Shown here piece by piece: positions 33,360 through 42,959 of a stretch of 64,000 nt of DNA. The notes under the pieces are model-generated. The model saw only the letters and a program-made list of their open reading frames with translations. It was not told the origin of the DNA and made no database searches. Source of the DNA: Mobilibacterium timonense. GTDB taxonomy: Bacteria > Bacillota > Clostridia > Peptostreptococcales > Anaerovoracaceae. The position numbers and the translations under genes are program-made. The stretch lies in assembly GCF_900155555.1 (NCBI RefSeq), contig NZ_FUHN01000007.1, forward strand, positions 181,362-245,361, written 5' to 3'. Within the stretch, counting starts at the first letter, position 1. Each line of letters begins with the position of its first letter.

Positions 33360-34832
33360 CTACACGTTGATCTCCGCGTCGATCTTCTCGTCCGGATATC
33401 TGTCCAGTATAGGCTGGATGACATCGCGGAGGAAGTCGGTGACCTGGCTGGCCGAACGTCCTGTGTACAGCTTCGGATCCAGGTGACTCATGATCTCCTC
33501 CTTCGTGAGGTTGAAGGCAGGATCTCCGGCGATCCTGTCCACAAGATCCAGCTTTCCTCCCTCGAGCTTCACCTTTCTGGTAGCAGCATGAGAGTGCTCT
33601 CTTATGATCTCGTGGAGCTCCTGGCGGTTGCCTCCCTTTTTCACGGCCTCCATCATGATGTTCTCGGTAGCGATATAAGGGAGCTTTTCCATCACCCTGG
33701 AGTAGATCACCTTAGGGTAAACAACCATGTCGCTGGTGATGTTTATATAGAGATCCAGGATGCCGTCCATGGCCAGGAATGCTTCAGGAACTGACAGCCT
33801 CTTGTTGGCGGAGTCGTCCAGAGTCCTTTCGAACCACTGTGTAGCGGCAGTTATCGCCGGATTCAGGGAATCTATCATCACGTATCTGGAGAGAGATGTA
33901 ATGCGCTCTGATCTCATCGGGTTCCTCTTGTAAGGCATGGCGGAAGATCCAATCTGCTTTTTCTCAAAAGGCTCTTCCATCTCGCCGAAGGACTGCAGGA
34001 TCCTCATGTCATTAGAAAATTTAGATGCAGACTGAGCCAGACCAGAAAGTGACGATAATACATTATAGTCAACTTTTCTCGTGTATGTCTGTCCGGAGAC
34101 CGGGACGCATCCCTTGAAGCCGAAATCCTCCGCGATGAGCTGGTCCAGTCTCTTGACCTTTTCCTCGTCTCCGTCGAAGAGATCCATGAAGCTGGCCTGG
34201 GTCCCGGTGGTACCCTTTGATCCAAGCATCCTGAGGTCGTCGATCCTGCGCTCCAGCTCCGTGATATCAAGAGAAAGCTCGTACATCCACAGTGTTGCCC
34301 TCTTGCCCACGGTCGTGAGCTGAGCCGGCTGGAGATGAGTATATCCCAGGCATGGCAGATCCTTGTATTCGTCGGCGAATTTCGCCAGATTGCGCTCGAC
34401 CTGCACTGCCTTTTCCAGAATGAGCTCGAGAGCCTCCCTCATCAGGATGACGTCGGTGTTGTCGCCCACGTAGCAAGACGTAGCTCCCAGGTGGATGATC
34501 GGCTCTGCCTTAGGGCATCTTTTGCCGTAGGCGTAAACATGGCTCATCACATCGTGTCGCACTTCCTTTTCACGCTTCTCGGCCACCTCGAAGTCCACGA
34601 TGTCCTTCGCGGCCTCCATCTCGTCGATCTGCTCCTGAGTGATATTGAGGCCAAGCTCCTTCTCAGCCTTTGCCAGTGCGATCCAGAGGCGGTGCCAGGT
34701 TGTGAACTTCTTTTCCTCGGAAAAGATGTACTTCATCTCCTTGCTGGCATATCGCACGGAGAGCGGTGACATGTATACCAGCTTGTCCTCAGGTACGTTC
34801 TGCTGTTCTGCAGGAATCTTGAACTCTGCCAT
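33360..34832 (-). CDS. purB: Adenylosuccinate lyase
   Basis: This 490-residue fumarase/aspartase-superfamily enzyme cleaves SAICAR and adenylosuccinate in purine synthesis. The signature GSSAMPYKRNPMRSE contains the flexible catalytic loop, and TTGTQASF and GYTHLQPAQ carry active-site residues. GGGGGAC lies 5 bases before ATG, which abuts the stop of the IMP cyclohydrolase gene. It is 57 bases ahead of the AICAR transformylase. Confidence 0.96.
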   Translation of the reverse strand: MAEFKIPAEQQNVPEDKLVYMSPLSVRYASKEMKYIFSEEKKFTTWHRLWIALAKAEKELGLNITQEQIDEMEAAKDIVDFEVAEKREKEVRHDVMSHVYAYGKRCPKAEPIIHLGATSCYVGDNTDVILMREALELILEKAVQVERNLAKFADEYKDLPCLGYTHLQPAQLTTVGKRATLWMYELSLDITELERRIDDLRMLGSKGTTGTQASFMDLFDGDEEKVKRLDQLIAEDFGFKGCVPVSGQTYTRKVDYNVLSSLSGLAQSASKFSNDMRILQSFGEMEEPFEKKQIGSSAMPYKRNPMRSERITSLSRYVMIDSLNPAITAATQWFERTLDDSANKRLSVPEAFLAMDGILDLYINITSDMVVYPKVIYSRVMEKLPYIATENIMMEAVKKGGNRQELHEIIREHSHAATRKVKLEGGKLDLVDRIAGDPAFNLTKEEIMSHLDPKLYTGRSASQVTDFLRDVIQPILDRYPDEKIDAEINV

Positions 34833-35549
34833 TTAGTCCCCCATTCTCTTGTTTTTTATCACAGTATGTCTCTTACCCGAGGCCTTGTCCACGAACATGG
34901 TGACCAGGGATATCTTGTTCTCGCTGTTGAGGCTGTTCCATATCTTCTCAGTAAAAAGATCCTGATCCGATACGACGGAGAGATCGACGCTCCACGGCTC
35001 TCCCTGGAATGAAGGGAGAGGCTCGTCGTTTCTCTCATATGTGTGTATGAAACGGCCGTTTCCTTCCTGGCAGCTGTACTCGTAGAAATACCTGGCGCAG
35101 AGCTCTCCCCGGCCGTCCTGGTTCTTGAGTATGCTGAGGACGAAGTCTCCCGTGTCCTGGTCGATCACGGCGCTGATCCTCGGGGTATAGTTTGGAGCGT
35201 CCGGCTCGAAGCACCTCTTTCTGAGGGCATCCTGAAAAGGAACGCCCTTGCTTATGGCCTCTTCGATGGTGTCGGTCTGATCGCCGTTCGTGACGATAAG
35301 AGTATCGTTCACTTTTTTTACCGGGTAATAGATGATGAGGCTCGGATCCTCAAGCTTCTCCATATCGTATGGAGCTATGGCGATCCGGTCATCTTCCTGA
35401 TAAAAATACCTGTTTCTGCTGTTCTGGCTCCTGCCCATGATGAAATAGGCGACGCAGATCGTGCCCGGGAGATTTCCGGTCAGTATACCTCTGCCCCAAT
35501 ATTCATTAGAAGCCAGGAAGCTAAGATCCTGGTCCAGATTCTTGTCCAT
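34833..35549 (-). CDS. PurO-type IMP cyclohydrolase
   Basis: This 238-residue protein matches the archaeal-style IMP cyclohydrolase family, unrelated to the PurH N-domain. Features are the N-terminal YWGRGILTG, FIMGRSQNSRNRYF, and IVTNGDQTDTI segments. It would close FAICAR to IMP, completing the pathway begun by the neighbouring AICAR transformylase. GGAAGGA lies just before ATG. It sits 1 base after ruvX and abuts purB. Assignment rests on motif memory; an HMM search for the IMP_cyclohyd domain would settle it. Confidence 0.85.
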   Translation of the reverse strand: MDKNLDQDLSFLASNEYWGRGILTGNLPGTICVAYFIMGRSQNSRNRYFYQEDDRIAIAPYDMEKLEDPSLIIYYPVKKVNDTLIVTNGDQTDTIEEAISKGVPFQDALRKRCFEPDAPNYTPRISAVIDQDTGDFVLSILKNQDGRGELCARYFYEYSCQEGNGRFIHTYERNDEPLPSFQGEPWSVDLSVVSDQDLFTEKIWNSLNSENKISLVTMFVDKASGKRHTVIKNKRMGD

Positions 35550-35550
35550 G

Positions 35551-35997
35551 TTATCCTTCCTGTGAATTGTGCTGCCTGTCCATATAGCTCTGAAGAATGA
35601 CGATGGCAGCCTGCTTGTCCACGTATTTCTTTCTCTCCTGCCTGGTCATCCCGGTCTGGATGAGCACGCTCTCGGCGATCTTAGTGGTGAACCGCTCGTC
35701 CATCCACTCTACTTTGATGTCTGCCATAGCGGAACTTCTGAGCTTGTTCTCGAGACGTCTGCGAAACTCCCTTACCTTTTCCGTCTGAACGCTGTCTGTG
35801 CCGTCAAGGCTCAGCGGAAGTCCGATCACTACTGTGTCGCAGTCGTATTCCTTTATGTATTCCAGTACGCTTGTGGTGTCCTTTTTGATGCCCACACGCT
35901 GTATCGTCGTAACTCCCTGGGCAGTGATGTCCAGGGGGTCGCTCACGGCTACGCCGATGGTCTTTTCGCCTACGTCCAGGCCCATTTTTCTCTTCAA
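35551..35997 (-). CDS. ruvX: Pre-16S rRNA nuclease/Holliday junction resolvase-like RuvX (YqgF)
   Basis: This roughly 148-residue RNase H-fold nuclease has the family's GLDVGEKTIGVAVSDPL, VVIGLPLSLDG and DERFTT motifs with the catalytic acidic residues. I chose TTG 35997 because AGGAG lies 9 bases upstream and it gives the usual N-terminal KRKMGLDVG; ATG 35985 is an alternative with no spaced ribosome binding site. It sits in the conserved alaS-ireB-ruvX order. Confidence 0.93.
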   Translation of the reverse strand: MKRKMGLDVGEKTIGVAVSDPLDITAQGVTTIQRVGIKKDTTSVLEYIKEYDCDTVVIGLPLSLDGTDSVQTEKVREFRRRLENKLRSSAMADIKVEWMDERFTTKIAESVLIQTGMTRQERKKYVDKQAAIVILQSYMDRQHNSQEG

Positions 35998-36022
35998 ATC
36001 GATGATCTCCTGTACCAGGATA

Positions 36023-36286
36023 TTATTCCTGGTCCTCCTTTTCCTTGCCCAGATAAGATCTGAGTATCTCCTCCAGAAGGTCATCCCTGTCCACCTTCAT
36101 TATCATGTTTCTGGCGTTGTTGTGGCTCGTGATATATGAAGGGTCACCAGAGGTGAGATAGCCTACCATCTGGTCGATGGCGTTGTATCCTCTGTCTTCC
36201 AGAGCGCTGTAGACCTGCTCCAGGAGCTCTCTCTTTGTGAGCTGTGAAGCCTTGACACCCTCGAATAAAATAGTATCCTTGCTCAT
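36023..36286 (-). CDS. ireB: IreB family regulatory phosphoprotein
   Basis: This 87-residue protein (former DUF965) carries the invariant YNAIDQMVGYLTSGDPSYIT and HNNARN segments. In Enterococcus, IreB is phosphorylated by the IreK Ser/Thr kinase and affects cephalosporin tolerance; no kinase gene is in this window. AGGAGG lies 7 bases before ATG 36286; the in-frame ATG 36292 is too close to that site. It begins 2 bases after the alaS stop. Confidence 0.95.
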   Translation of the reverse strand: MSKDTILFEGVKASQLTKRELLEQVYSALEDRGYNAIDQMVGYLTSGDPSYITSHNNARNMIMKVDRDDLLEEILRSYLGKEKEDQE

Positions 36287-36288
36287 TG

Positions 36289-38907
36289 TCATACCTCCTT
36301 TGAAAGAATCTCTCTGACTCTGTCAAACGCGTTTCCGATCCTCGATGGATCCTTGATGCCAGCCTGGGCCATTCCGGATTTTCCGCCGCCTCCTCCGCCA
36401 GCTGCCGTTGCGGCTTCCTTGATAAGCTTTCCGGCGTGATATCCCTCGCCGACGAGCTTCTCGCTCACTCCGCATATGAGAGCGGCCTTGCCTTCTCCGA
36501 CCGAAGCGAAGAGAATGACGGCGTTGTCCACCTTTTCCTTGACGGCATCAGCCATCTCTCTCAGCTGTTCAACATCGATGCCATCGAAGCTTCCGGTGAT
36601 GAGTCTGGCCTTGCCGAGTTCCTCACCCGATGCGATGATATCGTCGAGGGAATCAGCCAGCCTGCCGGACTCCAGGGACTTTATCTCCTTCTGGAGGTCC
36701 TTATTGTCCTTCACCACCTGGGCTGCTCTTCTTGCCAGTTCAGATCTGTTGGTCTTCAGTGCGTCTGCCGTCTGGTCGACTATGTCCTCGGTATCATCCA
36801 GGAGTCTTGTGACCGCAGTTCCGGTAATGGCCTCGATACGCCGTACTCCGGAAGCTACGCCGCTCTCTCCTGTGATCTTGAATGCTCCGATCTTTCCGGT
36901 GTTGTCCAGGTGGGTACCTCCGCAGAACTCAACGCTGTAGTCACCCATGCTCACAACACGCACGATGGAACCGTACTTTTCACCGAAGATAGCCATCGCT
37001 CCCAGCTTCTTGGCGTCCTCTATCGGCATTTCCTCCATTTTGATGGTGAGGAATTCATCTATCTTCTCGTTTACAATATCCTCCACTCTGCGGAGCTCTT
37101 CCTGAGTCATAGGCTGGAAGTGGCTGAAATCGAAGCGGAGGTAGTTGTCGTCAACATATGATCCCGCCTGCTGCACATGGCTGCCAAGGACGTCCCTGAG
37201 AGCCTGCTGAAGGAGATGCGTTGCGCTGTGGCCTCTGGATGTCCTGTGTCTCATCACACCATTAATGGACATCGTAACTTCCGTTGTGGCCTCAAGTGAC
37301 ATGGCCTTGTCGCTGTCCTCATGGCTGATGATATGAAGGAAAATGCCGTTTTCCTTGACCACATCCTCAACTGAGAGGACGATATCTCCTGCAGTGATGG
37401 TACCGATGTCGTGGAGCTGTCCGCCGCTCGTGGCGTAGAAAGGCGTTCTGTCGGTGATCACCAGAGCGTGGTCCTGATCCTTCCTTCCAACGTAGAGAAT
37501 GCTGGCGTTGCACTGCTCGGAATCGTAGCCGACAAATTCGGTCGCAGGAAGCTCATCGTATTCTGCAGCGTCCTTCCATGCATCGTCAGAAGTGTCTCGC
37601 TGTCCGGCGCGGGCCATCTCCTTCTGCTGGGCCATATGCTCCCTGAAGCCGTCCATGTCCACTTTCTTTCCCTTTTCTTCCAGTATCTCTTCTGTAAGTT
37701 CCACTGGGAAGCCGTATGTGTCGTAGAGCTTGAATGCGCTTTCACCGTCCAGGGTGTCGCGGCCCTCTTCCTCCATGTCGGCAACATAGTTGAACAGCAG
37801 GTGGAGACCGTTATCCAGGGCCTTTCCGAACCTCTCTTCCTCGAGGGAGATCATCTTCTTGATGTAGTCCCTCTTCTCCACCAGCTCAGGATATGCCTCA
37901 CCGGACACCTCGATTACCTTGTCAGCCAGCTGTGAAAGGAATTCCGGCTCCTGGATCCCCAGAAGCCTGCCGTGTCTGGAGGCTCTTCTGATGAGTCTTC
38001 TCAGGACATACCCTCTGCCCTCATTGCTCGGAAGTATGCCGTCGGCGATCATGAATACCATGGATCTCAGGTGGTCGGTGACGATGCGGATGCTCATATC
38101 GGCCTTTTCGTCGCCGTCCTCGTATTTCACTCCTGCCATCTCGGTGACGGCATTGAGTATGTGTCTTACGGTGTCTACATCGAAAATGGAGTCCACGCCC
38201 TGCATTATGCAGGCGATCCTTTCGAGGCCCATTCCCGTGTCTATGTTAGGATGCGCCAGGTTTGAGTAGCTGCCGTCTTCTTCCTTTGAAAACTGGGTGA
38301 AAACGTGGTTCCAGAACTCTACATAGCGGTCGCACTCACATCCGGGTTTACAGTCAGGCTTTCCGCAGCCGTATTTCTCTCCCCTGTCAAAGTATATCTC
38401 AGAACATGGACCACATGGACCAAGGCCGATCTCCCAGAAATTGTCTTCCTTTCCGAGCCTCACGATGTGGTCTTCTGGCATTCCGAGGGAGATCCAGATG
38501 TCGTGAGCCTCCTCATCGTCTTTGTATATTGTGGCCCAGAGCTTGTCCTTCGGCATCTTGAGATCCTCGGTGATGAACTCCCAGCCCCAGGTCAGAGACT
38601 CCTTCTTGAAGTAATCCCCGAAGCTGAAGTTCCCGAGCATCTCGAAAAAAGTGCCGTGCCGGGCGGTCTTTCCCACGTTCTCGATGTCGCCGGTCCTGAT
38701 GCACTTCTGACAGGTCGTCATCCTCTTAGACGGCGGTGTTTCCACACCTGCAAAATACGGCTTGAGAGGGGCCATTCCAGAGTTGATTATCAGCAGGCTC
38801 TTATCGTTCTTAGGTATGAGGGAAGCACTTCCTGCTGCGTAATGCCCTTTGCTGACGTAAAAATCTCTGAAACGGCTTCTGATTTCGTTAAGTCCAAGTT
38901 TCTCCAT
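36289..38907 (-). CDS. alaS: Alanyl-tRNA synthetase
   Basis: This roughly 872-residue synthetase has the N-terminal class II catalytic core (IRSRFRDFYVSKGH), the tRNA-recognition domain, the editing domain with zinc ligands in HSATHLL and CGGTHLDNTG, and the C-terminal oligomerisation (C-Ala) domain ending in a glycine-rich AGGGGGGKSG loop. ATG 38907 follows AGGAG by 10 bases; the longer frame from 38931 has no support. A promoter at 38941-38969 drives the whole alaS-ireB-ruvX-purine gene operon. No T-box leader is visible in the short 5' region. Confidence 0.97.
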   Translation of the reverse strand: MEKLGLNEIRSRFRDFYVSKGHYAAGSASLIPKNDKSLLIINSGMAPLKPYFAGVETPPSKRMTTCQKCIRTGDIENVGKTARHGTFFEMLGNFSFGDYFKKESLTWGWEFITEDLKMPKDKLWATIYKDDEEAHDIWISLGMPEDHIVRLGKEDNFWEIGLGPCGPCSEIYFDRGEKYGCGKPDCKPGCECDRYVEFWNHVFTQFSKEEDGSYSNLAHPNIDTGMGLERIACIMQGVDSIFDVDTVRHILNAVTEMAGVKYEDGDEKADMSIRIVTDHLRSMVFMIADGILPSNEGRGYVLRRLIRRASRHGRLLGIQEPEFLSQLADKVIEVSGEAYPELVEKRDYIKKMISLEEERFGKALDNGLHLLFNYVADMEEEGRDTLDGESAFKLYDTYGFPVELTEEILEEKGKKVDMDGFREHMAQQKEMARAGQRDTSDDAWKDAAEYDELPATEFVGYDSEQCNASILYVGRKDQDHALVITDRTPFYATSGGQLHDIGTITAGDIVLSVEDVVKENGIFLHIISHEDSDKAMSLEATTEVTMSINGVMRHRTSRGHSATHLLQQALRDVLGSHVQQAGSYVDDNYLRFDFSHFQPMTQEELRRVEDIVNEKIDEFLTIKMEEMPIEDAKKLGAMAIFGEKYGSIVRVVSMGDYSVEFCGGTHLDNTGKIGAFKITGESGVASGVRRIEAITGTAVTRLLDDTEDIVDQTADALKTNRSELARRAAQVVKDNKDLQKEIKSLESGRLADSLDDIIASGEELGKARLITGSFDGIDVEQLREMADAVKEKVDNAVILFASVGEGKAALICGVSEKLVGEGYHAGKLIKEAATAAGGGGGGKSGMAQAGIKDPSRIGNAFDRVREILSKEV

Positions 38908-38940
38908 GTAAAAAAATCTCCTATTCCGCAAACTTACCCC

Positions 38941-38969
38941 ATTATACTATATTGTGGGAATAATGTCAT
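38941..38969 (-). promoter_or_regulatory. alaS operon promoter
   Basis: On the minus strand ATGACA (38964-38969) and a perfect TATAAT (38941-38946) are 17 bases apart. The -35 box overlaps the 3' end of the DUF896 gene. Confidence 0.7.
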
Positions 38970-39229
38970 TCAGCGTTGTATTCCTTGATGCTTATAGTCT
39001 CCCCGGTTATGTGGTCCACAAGGTCGGATTCTGGCACCTTCTTTTCCTGCGCAGGCGCCGCATCGTCTACTATCTCGATGTTGTCCAGAGTCTGCTTGAG
39101 ATCGGCCCTTATCTCCCTGAGAAACTCCTTGCGCAGGGCCTGCTGTTCTTCCTTTTCCTCCGGCGAAAGCTCCCTTTCTTTCTTGAGCCTTGCCAGCTCA
39201 TTGATCCTGTCTATCTTTTTCTTCTCCAA
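38966..39229 (-). CDS. DUF896 (YnzC/UPF0291) family protein
   Basis: This 87-residue, highly charged helical protein has the family pattern INELARLKKERELSPEEKEEQ then LRKEFLREIRADLKQTLDNIE. The fold is a short helical hairpin; in Bacillus the ynzC relative lies in the SOS-linked yneA operon, but the function is unclear. Here the gene stands between the PFOR terminator and the alaS promoter. A C-terminal acidic tail after residue 60 is longer than in the shortest relatives. Confidence 0.9.
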   Translation of the reverse strand: MEKKKIDRINELARLKKERELSPEEKEEQQALRKEFLREIRADLKQTLDNIEIVDDAAPAQEKKVPESDLVDHITGETISIKEYNAE

Positions 39230-39269
39230 TTTTCTGTCTCCTCTCCAGGTCTTATGTAATTCTATAAAA

Positions 39270-39297
39270 CGGGAAAAGGGACGGCAGAAGCCGTCTC
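39270..39297 (-). terminator. Terminator after the PFOR gene
   Basis: A 6-bp GC stem (39280-39285 with 39290-39295) with an AGAA loop is followed on the minus strand by CCCTTTTCCCGTTTT. Confidence 0.6.
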
Positions 39298-39317
39298 TGG
39301 AACTTCCCGGTCATTCC

Positions 39318-42300
39318 TTATTTTTCGTAGGATGCCTTTCTCCTCACCAGATCCTCGTATCTTCTGGCCGCCTCGTCGGAGGCCTTCTTGAAGAGCCTGT
39401 CTGCAGCCTCTGGATCCGCCTGGTCGAGTGAGCTGTACCTCACCTCTCCCATCAGGAAATCCCTGTAGTCCGTAGAAGGCTGCTGGCTGTCGATGGTCAG
39501 AGGGTTCTTTCCTGCAGCCTCTGCAGAAGGATCATATCTGTAAAGGTTCCAGTATCCTGCCTTTACTGCCTTCTTCATCTCCGCCATGGAAGTCTTCATG
39601 CCGGTCTTGATGCCGTGGTTTATGCATGGCGAGTAAGCGATTATCAGGGAAGGTCCGTCGTATGCTTCGGCCTCCTTGATTGCCTTGACCGCCTGGTTAG
39701 GATTTGCTCCCATGGCGATCTGAGCCACATACACATAACCATAGGACATGGCCATGGTGCCAAGGTTCTTCTTCGCTGTAGGCTTGCCGCCCGCAGCGAA
39801 CTGGGCTATAGAGCCTGTAGGTGTAGCCTTCGAAGCCTGTCCGCCTGTATTTGAATACACTTCGGTGTCGAACACCAGGATGTTGATGTTCTCACCAGAG
39901 GCGATGGCGTGATCCAGTCCGCCGTAACCGATGTCGTAAGCCCACCCGTCTCCTCCGAACATCCATACGGACGGCTTGATGAGCATGTCTTTGTTTGCGT
40001 CAACGTACCTGGCATCAGGATCTGAAGATCCCTTAACAGCTTCGGCCAGGATCTGACCTGTCTTCTCGGCACCCTCGCTGTCGTTCATGCTATCGAGCCA
40101 TGCCTGAGCGGCTTCCTTGAACTCGTTCTTTTCAGAGAGCTTCCTCACTGCGGACTCCATCTCCTTGCGCCTTGCGTTCACAGATGTTGCCATTCCAAGA
40201 CCGAATTCGGCGTTGTCCTCGAAGAGGGAGTTCGACCATGCAGGGCCTCTGCCCCTCTTGTCAACTGTGTAAGGCGTAGAAGGTGCGGAGCAGCCCCAGA
40301 TAGATGAGCAGCCCGTTGCATTGGCGATTATCATCCTGTCGCCGAACAACTGTGTCACCAGTTTTGCATAAGGAGTCTCGCCGCAGCCAGGGCATGCACC
40401 TGAGAACTCGAGGTATGGTTTTCTGAAGCCGATATTCACCACGCTTCTGGTGTTGCCAAGGCCCTTGTTATCAACATTTTCTGTGCAGTAGTCGAATACC
40501 GCCTGCTGCTTCTGCGCTTCATCGCTGCCAAATGGCACCATCTTGAGAGCCTTGTCTCTTGCGATGCAGGAGTCCACGCAGGATCCGCATCCAACACAAT
40601 CGTACGAAGAGACTGTGATGGTGAATTCGTAGTCCGGTGCGATCTTCAGAGGATCGGTATCAGCACCGCTAGCCTCAGCTTCCTCTCTGGTCACAGCAAA
40701 CGGTCTGATGGCTCCGTGAGGACATACAAGAGAACAGATATTGCACTCTACACAGTTTTCCTTGATCCATACAGGAACGGAGACAGCCACGCCTCTCTTC
40801 TCGTATGCTGAAGTTCCTGAAGGAAGGATACCGTCTCTCGTCGGAAGGAACTTGGAAACAGGGATGTCGTCTCCCTTCTGAGCGATGCTTGGTTCCAGGA
40901 TATCGGTGAGATACTGGGCCAGGAAAGGATCGTCAGCCTTTGGAGCTGCTGCTTCGGCCTTGTCCTCAGCATTCTTCCATGACTCTGGAACGTCCACTTT
41001 GTGGGCACCTGTCAGGCCCCTGTCCACAGCGGCACAGTTCATGTCCACGATCTTCTGGCCCTTCCTGCCGTACGTTTTCCTGATGGCTTCCTTCATGGCA
41101 TCGACAGCCTTGTCGATAGGGATGATCTCGGTGATCTTGAAGAAGGCGGCCTGAAGAACTGTATTTGTCCTTGTGGCACCAAGCCCGACCTCCACTGCGA
41201 TCTTACTGGCATCACAGGTGTAAAACTGGATATCGTTCTCAGCTATATATCTCTTTGCAGCGGCAGGAAGTTTCTCATCCAGCTCATCGTCCGACCAAGG
41301 ACAATTCAGGAGGAAGCTTCCACCCGGGTTGACATCCGATACGATGTCGTACTTGCTCATGTAAGAAGGGTTATGACATGCGATAAAGGATGCGTTGTTC
41401 ACATAATATGTGGAATGTATCGGAGCATCGCCGAATCTCAGGTGAGAGATTGTGAGTCCTCCGGACTTCTTTGAATCATACTGGAAGTACGCCTGGACAT
41501 ACTTGTCTGTGTTGTCTCCGATGATCTTGATACTGTTCTTGTTTGCGCCAACGGTACCGTCCGCACCGAGTCCCCAGAATTTGCATGCTACCGTTCCCGG
41601 TGCCGATGTATCAGGGTTGGAGATCCTCGGCAGAGACAGGTTCGTTACATCGTCGGTGATGGACAATGTAAACTCCTGCTTAGGAGAATCGCTGGCCATG
41701 TTGTCATAGCATGCGATGATATCTCCTGGCTGAGTGTCCTTCGATCCCAGACCGTAACGGCCCCTGAACACCTGCACATCCTGGAATCTGGAGCCCTGGA
41801 GAGCGGATACCACGTCCAGATACAAAGGTTCTCCTGCTGAACCAGGTTCCTTTGTTCTGTCGAGAACAGAGATGGTCTTTACGGTCTCAGGGATGACACT
41901 GAGCAGATACTTAGGTGAGAAAGGTCTGAAAAGCCTTACCTTTATAAGGCCTGTCTTTCTTCCCTGCTTGTTCAGATAGTCAACTACTTCTTCAGCCGTC
42001 TCGCAGACAGACCCCATGGCAACGATCACGTGTTCAGCGTCTGGAGCACCGTAGTAATTGAATGGAGCGTAGTCTGTGCCGATTTTTTCGTTGACCTGAT
42101 CCATTACCTCTTTGAAAATCTCCACAGCGTCTATGTAGTCCTTGTTCCTGGACTCTGTGTGCTGGAAGAATGTCTCAGGCTGCTCTGCAGATCCTACCAT
42201 ATGAGGATGAAGAGGGTTGCTCGCCTTTGCCTTGAATGCCTTGACCGCGTCCCAGTCGAGTAGATCGGATAGTGTGTTGTAATCCCAGATGCCTATCTTC

Positions 42301-42854
42301 TGCTGCTCGTGGCTGGTGCGGAATCCGTCGAAGAAATGAAGGACTGGCATGCTCGCTTTGATGGCAGCGAGATGTGCCACGGCAGCCAGATCCATTACCT
42401 CCTGCGGACTGTTTGAGCTGAGCATGGCAAAACCTGTCGACCTTGTGGACATGACATCAGAATGGTCTCCGAAAATAGAGAGGGACTGTGTCGTCAGGGC
42501 GCGCGCGGCCACGTGGAAAACTCCCGGCAGCTTCTCACCTGCGATCTTGTACATGTTAGGTATCATCAGCAGGAGACCCTGGCTGGCAGTGAATGTAGAT
42601 GTGAGCGCTCCTGTGTTGAGAGATCCGTGTACGGCGCCGGCTGCACCACCCTCGGACTGCATTTCCAATACTTTCACCTGCTGTCCGAAAAGGTTCTCTC
42701 TCCCCTGGGTGGCCCAGGCATCAACGTTCTCTGCCATTACGGATGACGGCGTGATAGGATAGATGGCAGCTACCTCAGAAAACGCATACGCTACGTGTGC
42801 GGCTGCGGTGTTGCCGTCCATGGTCTTCCTTTGTCTCTTCAAAAAGTTTCCCAT
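39318..42854 (-). CDS. nifJ: Pyruvate:ferredoxin (flavodoxin) oxidoreductase
   Basis: This roughly 1178-residue single-chain enzyme converts pyruvate and CoA to acetyl-CoA, CO2 and reduced ferredoxin. Domain I starts MDGNTAAAHVAYAFSEVAA with the substrate motif YPITPSS. A CoA-binding domain and two ferredoxin-type clusters follow (C701-x2-C in NCVECNICSLVCP, then YDCVGCGSCVDSC). The C-terminal TPP domain carries GDGWAYDIGYGGLDH and a further cysteine set (CPGCGE). ATG 42854 has GAGGTG 7 bases upstream; ATG 42821 is a fallback. It is monocistronic. This is strong evidence of an anaerobe. Confidence 0.97.
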   Translation of the reverse strand: MGNFLKRQRKTMDGNTAAAHVAYAFSEVAAIYPITPSSVMAENVDAWATQGRENLFGQQVKVLEMQSEGGAAGAVHGSLNTGALTSTFTASQGLLLMIPNMYKIAGEKLPGVFHVAARALTTQSLSIFGDHSDVMSTRSTGFAMLSSNSPQEVMDLAAVAHLAAIKASMPVLHFFDGFRTSHEQQKIGIWDYNTLSDLLDWDAVKAFKAKASNPLHPHMVGSAEQPETFFQHTESRNKDYIDAVEIFKEVMDQVNEKIGTDYAPFNYYGAPDAEHVIVAMGSVCETAEEVVDYLNKQGRKTGLIKVRLFRPFSPKYLLSVIPETVKTISVLDRTKEPGSAGEPLYLDVVSALQGSRFQDVQVFRGRYGLGSKDTQPGDIIACYDNMASDSPKQEFTLSITDDVTNLSLPRISNPDTSAPGTVACKFWGLGADGTVGANKNSIKIIGDNTDKYVQAYFQYDSKKSGGLTISHLRFGDAPIHSTYYVNNASFIACHNPSYMSKYDIVSDVNPGGSFLLNCPWSDDELDEKLPAAAKRYIAENDIQFYTCDASKIAVEVGLGATRTNTVLQAAFFKITEIIPIDKAVDAMKEAIRKTYGRKGQKIVDMNCAAVDRGLTGAHKVDVPESWKNAEDKAEAAAPKADDPFLAQYLTDILEPSIAQKGDDIPVSKFLPTRDGILPSGTSAYEKRGVAVSVPVWIKENCVECNICSLVCPHGAIRPFAVTREEAEASGADTDPLKIAPDYEFTITVSSYDCVGCGSCVDSCIARDKALKMVPFGSDEAQKQQAVFDYCTENVDNKGLGNTRSVVNIGFRKPYLEFSGACPGCGETPYAKLVTQLFGDRMIIANATGCSSIWGCSAPSTPYTVDKRGRGPAWSNSLFEDNAEFGLGMATSVNARRKEMESAVRKLSEKNEFKEAAQAWLDSMNDSEGAEKTGQILAEAVKGSSDPDARYVDANKDMLIKPSVWMFGGDGWAYDIGYGGLDHAIASGENINILVFDTEVYSNTGGQASKATPTGSIAQFAAGGKPTAKKNLGTMAMSYGYVYVAQIAMGANPNQAVKAIKEAEAYDGPSLIIAYSPCINHGIKTGMKTSMAEMKKAVKAGYWNLYRYDPSAEAAGKNPLTIDSQQPSTDYRDFLMGEVRYSSLDQADPEAADRLFKKASDEAARRYEDLVRRKASYEK

Positions 42855-42930
42855 AGGTTTCACCTCATACTTATTCAGGAAGGCGGCGACCTGCAGGTCG
42901 CCCCGAAAATCTATAAGCTATTTTCAAGTT

Positions 42931-42959
42931 ATATTACCATTTACAATTTCCCAATACAA
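42931..42959 (-). promoter_or_regulatory. Probable PFOR promoter
   Basis: Minus-strand TTGTAT (42954-42959) and TAATAT (42931-42936) are spaced by 17 bases, about 75-100 bases before the ATG. Confidence 0.6.

Noticed and set aside
38908-38965. Search for a T-box leader ahead of alaS
   Set aside because: Only a short 5' region lies between promoter and start, too short for a T-box.
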